64,000 bases of DNA from Endozoicomonas numazuensis (GTDB taxonomy: Bacteria; Pseudomonadota; Gammaproteobacteria; Pseudomonadales; Endozoicomonadaceae), in assembly GCF_000722635.1 (NCBI RefSeq), contig NZ_JOKH01000001.1, positions 351,845 to 415,844 on the forward strand, given 5' to 3'. Shown here piece by piece: positions 1 through 8,834 of the stretch. A program made the translations under genes and the position numbers. Below the pieces are notes generated by a model that saw only the letters and a program-made list of their open reading frames with translations, was not told the DNA's origin and made no database searches. Every line of letters begins with the position of its first letter. Positions within the stretch are counted from its first letter, which is position 1.

Positions 1-131
1 ATAAATACTCAAACCAATACAAGCTGTACTGCCGAACGTATCCTGAACAGGAAAAAAGGCATAACAGGTCGTTAATCTCACCAACCAGTCTCTAATTTTC
101 GGCTTCTGATACTTGTACCTCCCACTGAAAC

Positions 132-326
132 TCATCGGTAAAGACTGCATTTCACCAGTAATCCTTGACACCACGGGTCAATACCGCTCGATACCTTTTT
201 CCTGCTACCAGAGTTTCTGGCTTCGTCGGTCATATTGGCATGAGTAATATTCCACGCTGCAATGACTGAACTACTCCAGAAAATAAACAGCAATGCAATC
301 AAAGTCCTTTTCATAAACCTATCCAT
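132..326 (-). CDS. Small secreted protein, probably the 5' part of a decaying gene
   Basis: The frame encodes about 60 residues with an N-terminal signal peptide (basic MKR start, a leucine/phenylalanine-rich core, cleavage likely after VIAA). The better start is the internal ATG at 314. I recognise no family. Downstream on the same strand (1-130) another frame reads protein-like sequence (about AVFTDEFQWEVQV, then after one stop RLVGEINDLLCLF), so a longer secreted protein may have been broken by a frameshift and a nonsense change. The gene starts only a few bases from a palindromic repeat, which may have cut off its promoter. Whether it is a real short gene or a remnant cannot be decided here. 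Confidence 0.35.
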   Translation of the reverse strand: MDRFMKRTLIALLFIFWSSSVIAAWNITHANMTDEARNSGSRKKVSSGIDPWCQGLLVKCSLYR

Positions 327-332
327 GAATTT

Positions 333-528
333 ATACCAATCAAACTTTCAAACCCCGTTATGAGCAAGCCATTTGAGTCCAATAGGCAATACCCACAGGG
401 CATAAAGGCGGGGTGAGGAGTCATAGCCGTAGCTATGGCGACGATCCCCAACGCAGAATATTGGACTCAAATGGCTGCACAATAGGGGATTTAGGGGATT
501 TAGGGGATTTTGAAAGTGCGATTGGTAT
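333..528. repeat. Miniature inverted-repeat element, about 196 bp
   Basis: The ends are imperfect inverted repeats: ataccaatcaaactttcaaa on the left and its near complement tttgaaagtgcgattggtat on the right. An inner inverted repeat (agccatttgagtccaata at 367-384 against 459-476) lets the whole element fold into one long hairpin. Just inside the right end is a short tandem array of the 9-mer aggggattt (three units). There is no coding capacity. This is the structure of a MITE or large REP-like element. Confidence 0.75.
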
Positions 529-584
529 TAAAGGCTGATACCAGCATTCATTCTTTTCAATATCAAGCCGACCGTGACGAAGAT

Positions 585-1637
585 TTAATCTTTAGTGAAA
601 TACAAGATGCCTTCAATGGGATAATGATCAGAAAGAACACCTAAGCGTGAGCGGGTTTGGTTGGCGTGGAGGATTTTCATGTAGCCCGTAATCGGGCAGA
701 CATTTCTCCTATCACAAAGAATATTGTCCAATGTACCCAACGGGGTTTTTCCTTTTGCCATTTCATTGCCATAAATGTCAAAGGAATAGGGCAGAGAAGT
801 ATTGGCAAAATCGGCAGCTTGCTGACTGTCAAGGGTTTCCAGCATGAGCTGAAAATATTCATCCCCCTGAGCCATTCCGTCCTGCCGACCCGCATCAGAA
901 TTAAAATCCCCAAGATAGATGACGGCTTCGCGCTTGGGAATATTCAGTGCACTCTTAACTTTATTAAGGTAGTCATAATGTCTGATCAGGCTCTTGTACT
1001 CTGCCTCAGAGTCACTTTGAACCGTTTGCAAATGGAGACCAAAAACATGGAGATTACCACTATGACTTCGCACCTTTATGTACCAGGTACCTATCGCGCA
1101 CCATCCCTGTTGCCCAACCGGAGCCGGAAATACAAACTCTTGCATCTCAACAATCGGAGCCTTGCTATACAACACGACCCCGCCATTAAAAAGCCTGCCA
1201 GATAACAACCACTTCCAATCCTGTCCCAAAACAGGCGTCATATAATAGCCCGCTCTTTTCATCTCCTCATTAACGACACTTCTCAGATACTCATCAGCAA
1301 TTTCCTGAAGTGCCACAATATGATAATCCTTCTTGATAATATACTGAGCAATCTCTCTTGCCCTCAATTCCGGATCATTCATATCCTGATTACCAAACAA
1401 CCAGATCAAAAGCTCGAAGAAGTCATTAGAAGTCATCAGGTTCACATTCCAGGTTAACAACTTCAGAGGCAAACACTGATCACAAGCCTTTAAAGGGCAG
1501 GTCATTAGTGGGCTAGTGTTAACAGGAATGGCTTCCATACTTTGTCGATGAACAGAAACACTCTGTATACCTGAATCGGCAGCTAAGGACATATTCATAA
1601 AAAACAGTAAAGCCAGAAGGGAACGACACTCTTTCAT
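585..1637 (-). CDS. Secreted endonuclease/exonuclease/phosphatase-superfamily hydrolase
   Basis: About 350 residues starting at the ATG at 1637; the TTG one codon upstream is less likely. A signal peptide (residues about 1-20, ending SLAA) points to export. The EEP-fold signature blocks are in order: LLTWNVN near residue 60, ALQE near 110, LHLQ near 200, YLGDFNSD near 245 and SDHYPIEG near the C terminus; these give the metal-binding Asn/Glu and the catalytic Asp/His pair. The superfamily includes neutral sphingomyelinases, DNase I-like nucleases and inositol phosphatases. Secretion and overall size resemble bacterial sphingomyelinase-like phosphodiesterases, but substrate cannot be read from sequence. 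It is transcribed alone. Confidence 0.85.
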   Translation of the reverse strand: MKECRSLLALLFFMNMSLAADSGIQSVSVHRQSMEAIPVNTSPLMTCPLKACDQCLPLKLLTWNVNLMTSNDFFELLIWLFGNQDMNDPELRAREIAQYIIKKDYHIVALQEIADEYLRSVVNEEMKRAGYYMTPVLGQDWKWLLSGRLFNGGVVLYSKAPIVEMQEFVFPAPVGQQGWCAIGTWYIKVRSHSGNLHVFGLHLQTVQSDSEAEYKSLIRHYDYLNKVKSALNIPKREAVIYLGDFNSDAGRQDGMAQGDEYFQLMLETLDSQQAADFANTSLPYSFDIYGNEMAKGKTPLGTLDNILCDRRNVCPITGYMKILHANQTRSRLGVLSDHYPIEGILYFTKD

Positions 1638-1802
1638 CAAGCCTGCTCATGGACTAAAAAATCAAACTTACAGGATAGAAGCTTTCAGAAAAAACAGAGG
1701 ATAGAATCAGAAAATACCGCCCGAAAGACAAGCCTTCAGACAGTAGTATCAAAATGCAGTAGTATCAAAATGGAATCATTAAAAATAGAGAGTGGAATAA
1801 AC

Positions 1803-3194
1803 TCAACCATTGCTGTTTTGAGCCTTCTTCATATCATTCGCTTGCTCGAAGAACTCATCGAAACCTTCCTGAATGCTTTTTAGCTCTTTATGAATGAATG
1901 CTTGATGCCTGCCACTGAAACCTTCTGAAGCAATCAGTCGCTCTAAATCATCAAAACGAGCCTGAAGATCTACACTCTCACTGATCAGCTTTGTAGTTGT
2001 ATCATTTCTTTTCTTATAATTTTCCCAGAATCTCTCACAGGTTAGATTGGTATACTTAACACTGTTAAAAAGTCGCTTCGTCTCACTCACATCCACTTTT
2101 TCTTCTTCAACGGCTTTTTGTTCAGGCCACACCCAGCCGCTCATCCAGCTGCCTACAGTTTTGACAGCTCCCGCAAGCTTAGGCACCGCATACTTACCCG
2201 CAACCGCCGCCAACATCAACGTTCCACCTATTGTAGGCTTGGCCATAGGATGATAGAGGGCTGCATAGGCTGTCGCATACCCCATACTGGGCTCAAGGAG
2301 CTTGGGGGTAAAATATTCAATATAATGTCCGGGATAGCCGGTTTTAGAGAAAGCTTCCTGGGCAAAATCAACACAGTTGAAGCCCAAGCCACTGTAGACG
2401 CAACTGGCTTCCTTTTTATGACAGGCATCTGAATATTCAGTTATGTACTGCTCTACTGCCATGGCCTCTTGCTGGGAAATAAAAAACGTCACTTTAGGGA
2501 TATGATCAATGCCATTGTAATCTTCATAGCTGCTGACTTCGTCCATTACATCGCCCAGTTCAACCCCAAATTCCTCACGAAAAAGTTTGCTCACGCCAAT
2601 AGTTGATGAAACGATCCCCAGTGGTTTACCAACCGATGACTTCACCCCTCCAGCGGCCACAACCGAACCCAAATAACGCTCAGAATCAGCGCCAATCGAT
2701 GTTACAAAAGAACCACCTTCCGGTTCTTCGCACTCAACTTCAGGAACAGCACACTGATCACTAGTTGCACCCGACCAAGGTGTTCTTAAAGGTACTTCGC
2801 ACATAGGATCCGGTACTTTGGGTTGTGGCAACAAGGGGTTGGCAGGGCAGGTGTCAGATTGAAAGATTGCATCCAGTTCAACCTCTGGATGATGACAGCC
2901 TTCCGTATCTATTGATGGCATTTCCTGCCCCAGGGCAGGATGATATCCGTCTGGATAGAGCCCCCGGGCAATATCTACATTTCTCTCTTTGTTTTCCAGC
3001 CGGACAAAACTGTGACCATAATCAAGGTAAACCGTCAATTTACAGGGAGCGTTATCTTCTCTTGTAACATTTCGAGTATTGAATTCTGCACGACCGGCTA
3101 CCGCAATCCTGGATTGAGTTGTACTACCTGCATCCATCGGTCTGGGAGGTTGAGGTTGAGTTTGTGTCTGAGGTTTACTACGCCCGGCGTCCAT
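1803..3194 (-). CDS. Uncharacterised 463-aa protein with possible papain/LRAT-like fold
   Basis: The start is supported by aggagtgc seven bases upstream of ATG. The N terminus is low-complexity Pro/Gln (residues 5-20, with MDAG repeated at 1 and 20) and there is no signal peptide. Residues about 52-66 read LTVYLDYGHSFVRL, then RGLYPDGYHP; residues about 235-285 read KVTFFISQQEAM and later GFNCVDFAQEAF. A GHxxV histidine followed far downstream by an NCxxF cysteine is the layout of permuted papain-like (NlpC/LRAT-type) domains, making His61 and Cys274 the candidate catalytic pair. A Gly/Ala-rich hydrophobic stretch follows (about 310-345), then a helical C terminus. Membership is inferred from motifs only. 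A secreted effector is possible given the lineage, but unproven. Confidence 0.6.
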   Translation of the reverse strand: MDAGRSKPQTQTQPQPPRPMDAGSTTQSRIAVAGRAEFNTRNVTREDNAPCKLTVYLDYGHSFVRLENKERNVDIARGLYPDGYHPALGQEMPSIDTEGCHHPEVELDAIFQSDTCPANPLLPQPKVPDPMCEVPLRTPWSGATSDQCAVPEVECEEPEGGSFVTSIGADSERYLGSVVAAGGVKSSVGKPLGIVSSTIGVSKLFREEFGVELGDVMDEVSSYEDYNGIDHIPKVTFFISQQEAMAVEQYITEYSDACHKKEASCVYSGLGFNCVDFAQEAFSKTGYPGHYIEYFTPKLLEPSMGYATAYAALYHPMAKPTIGGTLMLAAVAGKYAVPKLAGAVKTVGSWMSGWVWPEQKAVEEEKVDVSETKRLFNSVKYTNLTCERFWENYKKRNDTTTKLISESVDLQARFDDLERLIASEGFSGRHQAFIHKELKSIQEGFDEFFEQANDMKKAQNSNG

Positions 3195-3309
3195 GCCAGC
3201 ACTCCTTATCTACAAAAATCACATTCTAAGTATAATTAAAGGCTTATAGTTACCGGCCATTCATCGACCAAGTGCATCTCCCCACGATTAACAGTGCTAT
3301 GTGAGCATC

Positions 3310-3360
3310 CCCACTTTTCACAACATTCCCACTTTTCACAACATTCCCACTTTTCACAAG
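3310..3360. repeat. Tandem repeat, 18-bp unit, 2.8 copies
   Basis: The unit cccacttttcacaacatt occurs twice exactly and a third time in part, in the gap between enolase and the 463-aa protein. It is too short and lacks spacers, so it is not CRISPR. Confidence 0.85.
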
Positions 3361-3376
3361 AGGGATTTAAAAAGTC

Positions 3377-4672
3377 TTACCATTCTATGGGCCTTACAAA
3401 CGCGTCCCTTCCAGCAAATTCAGCCATATCTCCCAGCTCATCTTCAATACGCATCAGCTGGTTGTACTTTTCTACTCGCTCTCCTCGACAAGGGGCCCCT
3501 GCTTTCAGATGACCGGTTCCCAGAGCTACGGTCATATCCGCAATAAAGCTGTCTATGGTCTCGCCACTACGATGTGAAACAAAAGCACCCCAGCCACAAC
3601 TTTGACACAAGTGCACAGCATCGACAGTCTCTGTCAGAGTGCCAATCTGATTCAATTTAATCAGTGCTGAATTGGCCAGATTCTCTTCGATTCCACGGGC
3701 AATGTATTCCACATTGGTGACAAAAATATCGTCGCCTACTATCTCGATAGCATCACCCAGCTCATTATTCAGGGCAGCCCAGCCTCCCCAGTCTGATTCA
3801 GAAAGACCATCTTCCAGTAGACAAATCGGATAATTCTTAACCAGTTGTGCGTAATAACTCACCATTTCAGCGGAAGACAGTACTTTTTTTTCTGTTCTTA
3901 AGTGATATTTCTCATCCTTAAAGAATTCACTGGAAGCCGGATCCATGCATATGCCTACATCTTTTCCGGGTGAGAGTCCTACCTTCTCAATAGCTGCAAG
4001 AATAAGATCCAGTGGTTCCTGATTAGAAGACACTGACGGTGCAAAACCTCCCTCATCGCCGACAGCGCAATGGTAATGCTTCTCCAACAAAATAGATTTG
4101 AGGGCCTGATAGATCTCACTCCCCCAGCGCACAGCATCCCGGAAGGTATCGGCTCCATAGGGAGCAATCATGAACTCCTGAAAATCAGCGCCCTGCCAGC
4201 GAGCATGAACACCGCCATTGATAATGTTCATACAGGGCACGGGCAAACGGTTGGCACTGATGCCACCGATATACTGGTAGAGTGGTAACTTTACCGACAT
4301 GGCAGCAGCTCTGCAGACTGCCATAGAAACACCCAGCATTGCATTAGCCCCAAGCCTGGACTTATCTGGGGTACCATCCAATTCAATCATTCTGTTATCG
4401 ATGCCAGCCTGATCCCTGACATCCGCTTCGAACAACAGAATAGCCAATTCACCGTTGACTGAATCAATGGCTTTTTCGACTCCCAGCCCTGAGTATCGCC
4501 CTGTTTCGCCATCTCTCAGCTCCATCGCCTCCCTCGTCCCTTTACTGGCCCCCGAAGGCACCGAGGCACGAGCAACGATACCACAGGACAATGAGCACTC
4601 GACTTCAAGGGTAGGATGACCCCGGGAGTCCAGAATTTCGTGCGCAAGAAGGCTGGTGATAGCGAAATCCAT
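3377..4672 (-). CDS. eno: Enolase (phosphopyruvate hydratase)
   Basis: Interconverts 2-phosphoglycerate and phosphoenolpyruvate in glycolysis/gluconeogenesis. The start is the ATG at 4672 (MDFAIT), preceded by ggagg; this gives 431 residues, normal for the family. Visible signatures: ILDSRGHPTLEVE, PSGASKG in the mobile loop, the general-acid loop VGDEGGFAP, Mg ligands in MDPASSEF and LLEDGLSESDW, the catalytic lysine in ALIKLNQIGT, and SHRSGET. The region after the active-site NGGVHA is unusual: it reads RWQGADFQEF where most enolases have a six-residue DNNVDxQEF-type spacer, one residue shorter. It is not beside pyrG, the usual gammaproteobacterial partner, so it may be a second or divergent copy. 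Confidence 0.92.
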   Translation of the reverse strand: MDFAITSLLAHEILDSRGHPTLEVECSLSCGIVARASVPSGASKGTREAMELRDGETGRYSGLGVEKAIDSVNGELAILLFEADVRDQAGIDNRMIELDGTPDKSRLGANAMLGVSMAVCRAAAMSVKLPLYQYIGGISANRLPVPCMNIINGGVHARWQGADFQEFMIAPYGADTFRDAVRWGSEIYQALKSILLEKHYHCAVGDEGGFAPSVSSNQEPLDLILAAIEKVGLSPGKDVGICMDPASSEFFKDEKYHLRTEKKVLSSAEMVSYYAQLVKNYPICLLEDGLSESDWGGWAALNNELGDAIEIVGDDIFVTNVEYIARGIEENLANSALIKLNQIGTLTETVDAVHLCQSCGWGAFVSHRSGETIDSFIADMTVALGTGHLKAGAPCRGERVEKYNQLMRIEDELGDMAEFAGRDAFVRPIEW

Positions 4673-5334
4673 AGGATATGACCTCCGGTTAAACTGGATT
4701 AAATATAGAGGCAATCCTCAAGACAAACCTGTCAGAAAGGTTATCTCCAATTCGGTTTAAATAACCTGAAAGACAGAAGACTTCTATAGAAGCACCTGCT
4801 TATCCGGAACTTTTACTTAAAGAACACACCCAGCCCTTCAATTAACGGGCAATCACTAACCCTTCTATTGTAAAGAATTATTTATTCATCCTTTCACTCA
4901 CATCAATTTTTTTGAATCCAAGTTTACAAATGAGCTAAAAACGAGCGTTAAAAGACTTTTTTTAAGTGCTCTTTCCCAAGCAAAGCTTAATCCTTTAACC
5001 ATCCTTCTCACCTTTTTACACAAGGGCACCACCCTTTTTATTTATTCGACAAATGTCTTTTAGGAGGAAATCTAAATCGAATAAAAATTAAATTTTTATA
5101 GCTAAATTTGTAAAAAAATTCTGTTTCAGGGTATTATTCCGCCCGATTTGCTGGGAATGTACTCCAGCGTATCTTTTTGTCAGGGTCATTTGCCTGACTT
5201 ATCCGTCACACTTATTCGCTAAACGACCACGATCTTTTAATGAATAAGTGTTACTCATGACCTGTGGCCAGACTGTCAAAACCAAAAGTAAAGACGTCGG
5301 CTAAAAACCAGCTAAAACTGTTTGGAGCGGAAGT
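4673..5334. other. Intergenic region between divergent eno and the AbgT transporter
   Basis: It is AT-rich, especially 4860-5130, and holds the promoters of two divergent genes. I see no ORF, tRNA or recognisable riboswitch. The AbgT gene has a ribosome site ttggagcggaagt before its ATG. Confidence 0.5.
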
Positions 5335-6945
5335 ATGTCGTACCAGTCCGAAGTTCTCCCAACAGGTGATGCACATAACACCAATAAAAATCGCACCGCC
5401 TTTGATCGTTTCCTTGCTACCGTAGAGTGGCTGGGTAACCTGTTACCCCACCCTATTACCCTGTTTGCCCTGTTTGCTGTTGGTATTGTTGTCATCAGTG
5501 GTATCGCCTCATGGGCCGGACTGAGCGTGATCGACCCACGTCCGGAAGGTACTGCAGGCCGGGCAGCTGATGGCATGATTCATGTCGTCAACCTGTTCAC
5601 AGGTGAAGGCCTTAGAATGATTGTGACCAACCTGGTCAGTAACTTCACCGGGTTTGCTCCTCTGGGAACCGTTCTCGTCGCCCTTATGGGTGTCAGCATT
5701 GCTGAGCACTCTGGCCTGCTGAGCGCTCTGGTTCGTTCACTGGTCATGAAGGCGTCACGCAACACTGTGACCCTGATCGTCGTGTTTGCCGGTATTCTTT
5801 CCAACACAGCCTCTGAACTGGGCTACGTGGTGGTTATCCCTCTGGCTGCAATGATCTTCCACTCTTTGGGCAGACACCCTCTGGCCGGACTGGCAGCAGC
5901 CTTTGCCGGTGTATCCGGTGGTTATAGCGCCAACCTGTTACTGGGTACTGTTGACCCTCTGCTGTCCGGCATTACAGAAACAGCAGCACGAATGATTGAC
6001 CCGGCTTATGTCGTAGGCCCTGAAGCCAACTGGTACTTCATGTCAGTCAGCGTCTTCCTGATTACCTTTGTAGGCACCTGGGTCACCAACAAGATCATTG
6101 AACCTCGCCTGGGTAAATACAATGAATCTGAAGCAGCTGTCGATCTTTCTGAAGATAAAATGGAAGAAGTCACTGCTCTTGAGAAACGTGGTCTGAAACT
6201 GGCAGGATTGGCTTTGCTGGCAGTAGTTGGAGTTATGGCTCTGACCATTGTTCCTGAGTGGGGCGTACTCAGACATCCCGAGACAGGTGCTGTTTCAGGC
6301 TCTCCATTCCTGAAAGGCATTGTTGCCATGATTCTGATTTTCTTTGCGATTCCAGGCTTCGTCTACGGTAAAACGGTAGGCACGGTCAAGAACGACAAAG
6401 ATGTCATTGACTGCATGTCCAAGAGCATGAGTACCATGGGCATGTATATTGTTCTGGTATTCTTTGCTGCCCAATTTGTAGCTTTCTTTGGCATGACCAA
6501 TCTGGGCACTATCTTTGCGGTACTCGGTGCTGAATTCCTTCAGAACATCGGCCTGACCGGTCCACTGCTGTTCATCGTTTTCATCATGATGTGTGGCTTT
6601 GTGAACCTGATGATTGGCTCAGCGTCTGCACAATGGGCTGTCACTGCTCCCATCTTTGTACCCATGCTGATGCTGGTTGGCTACGCTCCTGAAGTCATTC
6701 AGGCTGCCTACCGTATCGGCGACTCTGTAACAAACATCATCACACCTATGATGAGCTATTTTGGCCTGATCGTTGCCTTTGCTTCTCGATACAAGAAAGA
6801 CCTGGGTATTGGCACACTGATCTCCATGATGCTGCCTTACTCTATGTTCTTCGTCATTGGCTGGAGCGTTCTGTTCTTCGTATGGGTCTTTGTACTGGGT
6901 CTGCCCGTTGGACCTGGCTCTGCCACCTTCTACAGTGCTGGCTAA
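5335..6945 (+). CDS. AbgT-family transporter
   Basis: A 536-residue inner-membrane protein with about 12 hydrophobic segments. It belongs to the AbgT family, whose founding member imports p-aminobenzoyl-glutamate and whose other members export sulfonamides. Supporting stretches are the N-terminal NLLPHPITLFALFA, the repeated hairpin-type segments around ILSNTASELGYVV and GGYSANLLLG, and the C-terminal GSASAQWAVTAPIFVPMLM followed by RIGDSVTNIITPMMSYF. The start is supported by gga(g)cggaag. It is a single-gene unit closed by a terminator. No peptidase genes of the abg type are nearby, so substrate is uncertain. Confidence 0.9.
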   Translation: MSYQSEVLPTGDAHNTNKNRTAFDRFLATVEWLGNLLPHPITLFALFAVGIVVISGIASWAGLSVIDPRPEGTAGRAADGMIHVVNLFTGEGLRMIVTNLVSNFTGFAPLGTVLVALMGVSIAEHSGLLSALVRSLVMKASRNTVTLIVVFAGILSNTASELGYVVVIPLAAMIFHSLGRHPLAGLAAAFAGVSGGYSANLLLGTVDPLLSGITETAARMIDPAYVVGPEANWYFMSVSVFLITFVGTWVTNKIIEPRLGKYNESEAAVDLSEDKMEEVTALEKRGLKLAGLALLAVVGVMALTIVPEWGVLRHPETGAVSGSPFLKGIVAMILIFFAIPGFVYGKTVGTVKNDKDVIDCMSKSMSTMGMYIVLVFFAAQFVAFFGMTNLGTIFAVLGAEFLQNIGLTGPLLFIVFIMMCGFVNLMIGSASAQWAVTAPIFVPMLMLVGYAPEVIQAAYRIGDSVTNIITPMMSYFGLIVAFASRYKKDLGIGTLISMMLPYSMFFVIGWSVLFFVWVFVLGLPVGPGSATFYSAG

Positions 6946-6963
6946 CAGCGCCGCTTAACGATT

Positions 6964-6993
6964 AAAAAGGGGTGAGAATTCACCCTTTTTTTT
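6964..6993 (+). terminator. Rho-independent terminator of the AbgT gene
   Basis: A hairpin of aaggggtga and tcaccctt around a gaat loop is followed by a run of Ts, 20 bp after the stop codon. Confidence 0.85.
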
Positions 6994-7028
6994 ATAGCAT
7001 TACCCTATTCAGGAGCATCTAAGGAAAG

Positions 7029-7139
7029 TCATCGGGTGTTAACAACTTCTTGCGCCATTGGAGAAGCCGTATCCACAAAAAGATCGGCTAGCAAAATGAC
7101 GGAAAGAAAAAAGAGAAGAACAATAAGAGAGCTGATCAT
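7029..7139 (-). CDS. Putative 36-aa single-pass membrane microprotein
   Basis: The frame begins MISSLIVLLFFLSVILLAD and ends with a short polar tail (DTASPMAQEVVNTR). One strongly hydrophobic helix (residues about 4-19) followed by acidic residues suggests a single-span inner-membrane peptide. The ATG at 7139 is preceded by aaaggag at about nine bases; an alternative ATG at 7145 would be too close to it. The ISL3 element lies about 80 bp upstream and may have separated it from its promoter. I do not recognise a family, and the case rests on the ribosome site and composition only. Confidence 0.45.
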   Translation of the reverse strand: MISSLIVLLFFLSVILLADLFVDTASPMAQEVVNTR

Positions 7140-7226
7140 AACCATTGACTCCTTTGACTATGGTTTTTTTTTATTGAGGGCCCAGTTTCTGAAAGCAGAT
7201 CTGCCCCATTAATTATTTATATTCTT

Positions 7227-8601
7227 GGCTCTTCAGGGATAACTGTGGGTAAAAATGAACAGATTTTGAGATAAAAGCATCAGTAGCAAACTTTTGATAG
7301 TTTTTTGTTGATGGACAAAAAAACAACAAAAGTGACCACTGATGCTGATTAAAACTATCCTCAATAAAGTTCATAAACTCAAGTCATTTGTTTATCAAGA
7401 TGTAAAGCTCGGCTTCTATCAAGGTTCTGAAGTATTCAATGTAACCGTTGTTCCACGAAAGAACAGTCACGCTATCTGCTCAGGATGCCAGAAGCCTGCT
7501 CCTGGCTATGATCATCTTGCTGAACGTCGCTTCGAGTTTATCCCTCTCTGGGGCATCAGGGTTTTCCTGCTCTACATAATGCGACGGGTGGAATACAATT
7601 CATGTGGTGTAAAGGTTGAACAGGTTCCATGGGCTGATGGCAAGAAGGAGCTGACCAAAGTTTACATGCAGTTCCTCGCACATTGGGCAAAAAAGTTATC
7701 GTGGAAAGAGGTTGCCAGTAGTTTCAGTACTTCATGGGAGAAAGTCTTTCATGCTGTTGAGTACGTTGTTGAATGGGGAAAGGCCCACCGTACACTCGAT
7801 AACGTCAGGGCTATTGGCGTTGATGAGGTTGCCTACCAGACAGGCCATAAATACCTGACTGTCGTTTACCAGATTGATCGCGGTTGCACACGATTATTGT
7901 GGGTTAGTCAGGAGCGTACAGAGGCTACGATTCGAAGCTTCTTCGCTTTCTTTGGTACGGAGCGTAGTCAGCGATTGGAGTATGTCTGCTCTGATATGTG
8001 GAAGCCCTACGTAAAAGCCATCGCGGAATGTGCCAGTCAGGCACTGCACATCCTGGATAGCTTCCACATCGTGGCCATGTTGAACAAGGCTATTGATGAA
8101 GTCCGGGCATCTGAACATAAGCAGCTACAGGCCGATGGTTATGAGCCTGTTTTGAAAAAAACACGCTGGTGCCTACTCAAGCGCAAAGAAAACCTCACAG
8201 AGAAAGAAGAGATAAAGCTGAACACCGTGCTTCAGTACAACCTGAAAAGCGTCAGAGCCTACCTGCTCATAGAAGAATTTCAGGCATTCTGGGAGTACAT
8301 TTCACCACATTGGGCGGAAAAATATCTGGATCGTTGGTGTACAAGAGTCATGCGATCAAAGATAGAGCCGATGAAAAAAGTTGCTAAAACTGTTCGACGA
8401 CACAAGCCTCTCATCCTGAACTGGTTCCGGGCAAAAAAGGCGTATTCCAGCGGTATTGTTGAGGGTCTGAATACCAAGATAAAACTCACTACGAGAAAAT
8501 CATACGGATTCAGAACTTATAAATGCGCAGAAATCGCTTTATATCATGCACTCGGCAAGCTGCCTGAACCGGAAATGACCCACAGATTTTACTGACGAGG
8601 C
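7227..8601 (+). mobile_element. Complete ISL3-family insertion sequence, 1375 bp
   Basis: The left end begins ggctcttcagggataactg, typical of ISL3 ends. The right end is its imperfect inverted repeat (gcctcgtcagtaaaatctg on the other strand); both repeats close with tgtgggt about 24 bp in. An 8-bp direct repeat, atattctt, flanks it exactly (7219-7226 and 8602-8609), the duplication length known for this family. It carries one transposase gene whose stop lies inside the right inverted repeat. Intact ends, duplication and gene point to a recent insertion. Confidence 0.93.
7342..8595 (+). CDS. ISL3-family transposase
   Basis: A 417-residue DDE transposase. The N-terminal part has a zinc-ribbon-like region (AICSGCQ near residue 45, and Cys88), then a helix-turn-helix zone (WKEVASSFSTSWEKVF). 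The catalytic core shows IGVDEVA (first Asp, about 154), CSDMWKPY (second Asp, about 215) and GIVEGLNTKIK (Glu, about 375). The frame is uninterrupted and of normal family length, so the element may still be active. The ATG lies 115 bp inside the left end. Confidence 0.95.
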   Translation: MLIKTILNKVHKLKSFVYQDVKLGFYQGSEVFNVTVVPRKNSHAICSGCQKPAPGYDHLAERRFEFIPLWGIRVFLLYIMRRVEYNSCGVKVEQVPWADGKKELTKVYMQFLAHWAKKLSWKEVASSFSTSWEKVFHAVEYVVEWGKAHRTLDNVRAIGVDEVAYQTGHKYLTVVYQIDRGCTRLLWVSQERTEATIRSFFAFFGTERSQRLEYVCSDMWKPYVKAIAECASQALHILDSFHIVAMLNKAIDEVRASEHKQLQADGYEPVLKKTRWCLLKRKENLTEKEEIKLNTVLQYNLKSVRAYLLIEEFQAFWEYISPHWAEKYLDRWCTRVMRSKIEPMKKVAKTVRRHKPLILNWFRAKKAYSSGIVEGLNTKIKLTTRKSYGFRTYKCAEIALYHALGKLPEPEMTHRFY

Positions 8602-8834
8602 ATATTCTTCAGTCAGTGGTGCAGTCAGAAGAAAACATTGACAAATGTCACCTGAATGACAAAAAACAAGACGATCGACTCATACCTGAAAGCCGGTACT
8701 TATCTTGTCTATTAATTAATCTTATTTATTTCAATCAAAACAAGCGTTATGAGCACCTCAATTTAAATTAATCAACTCACTTAAAAGCAATCGTCTTTTT
8801 TATAGAGTGATTGTCACCTATTTTACACTCACTT

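Noticed and set aside
3294-3360. Repeats near 3.3 kb as a possible CRISPR array
   Set aside because: The 18-bp units are directly adjacent with no spacers and no cas genes are near.
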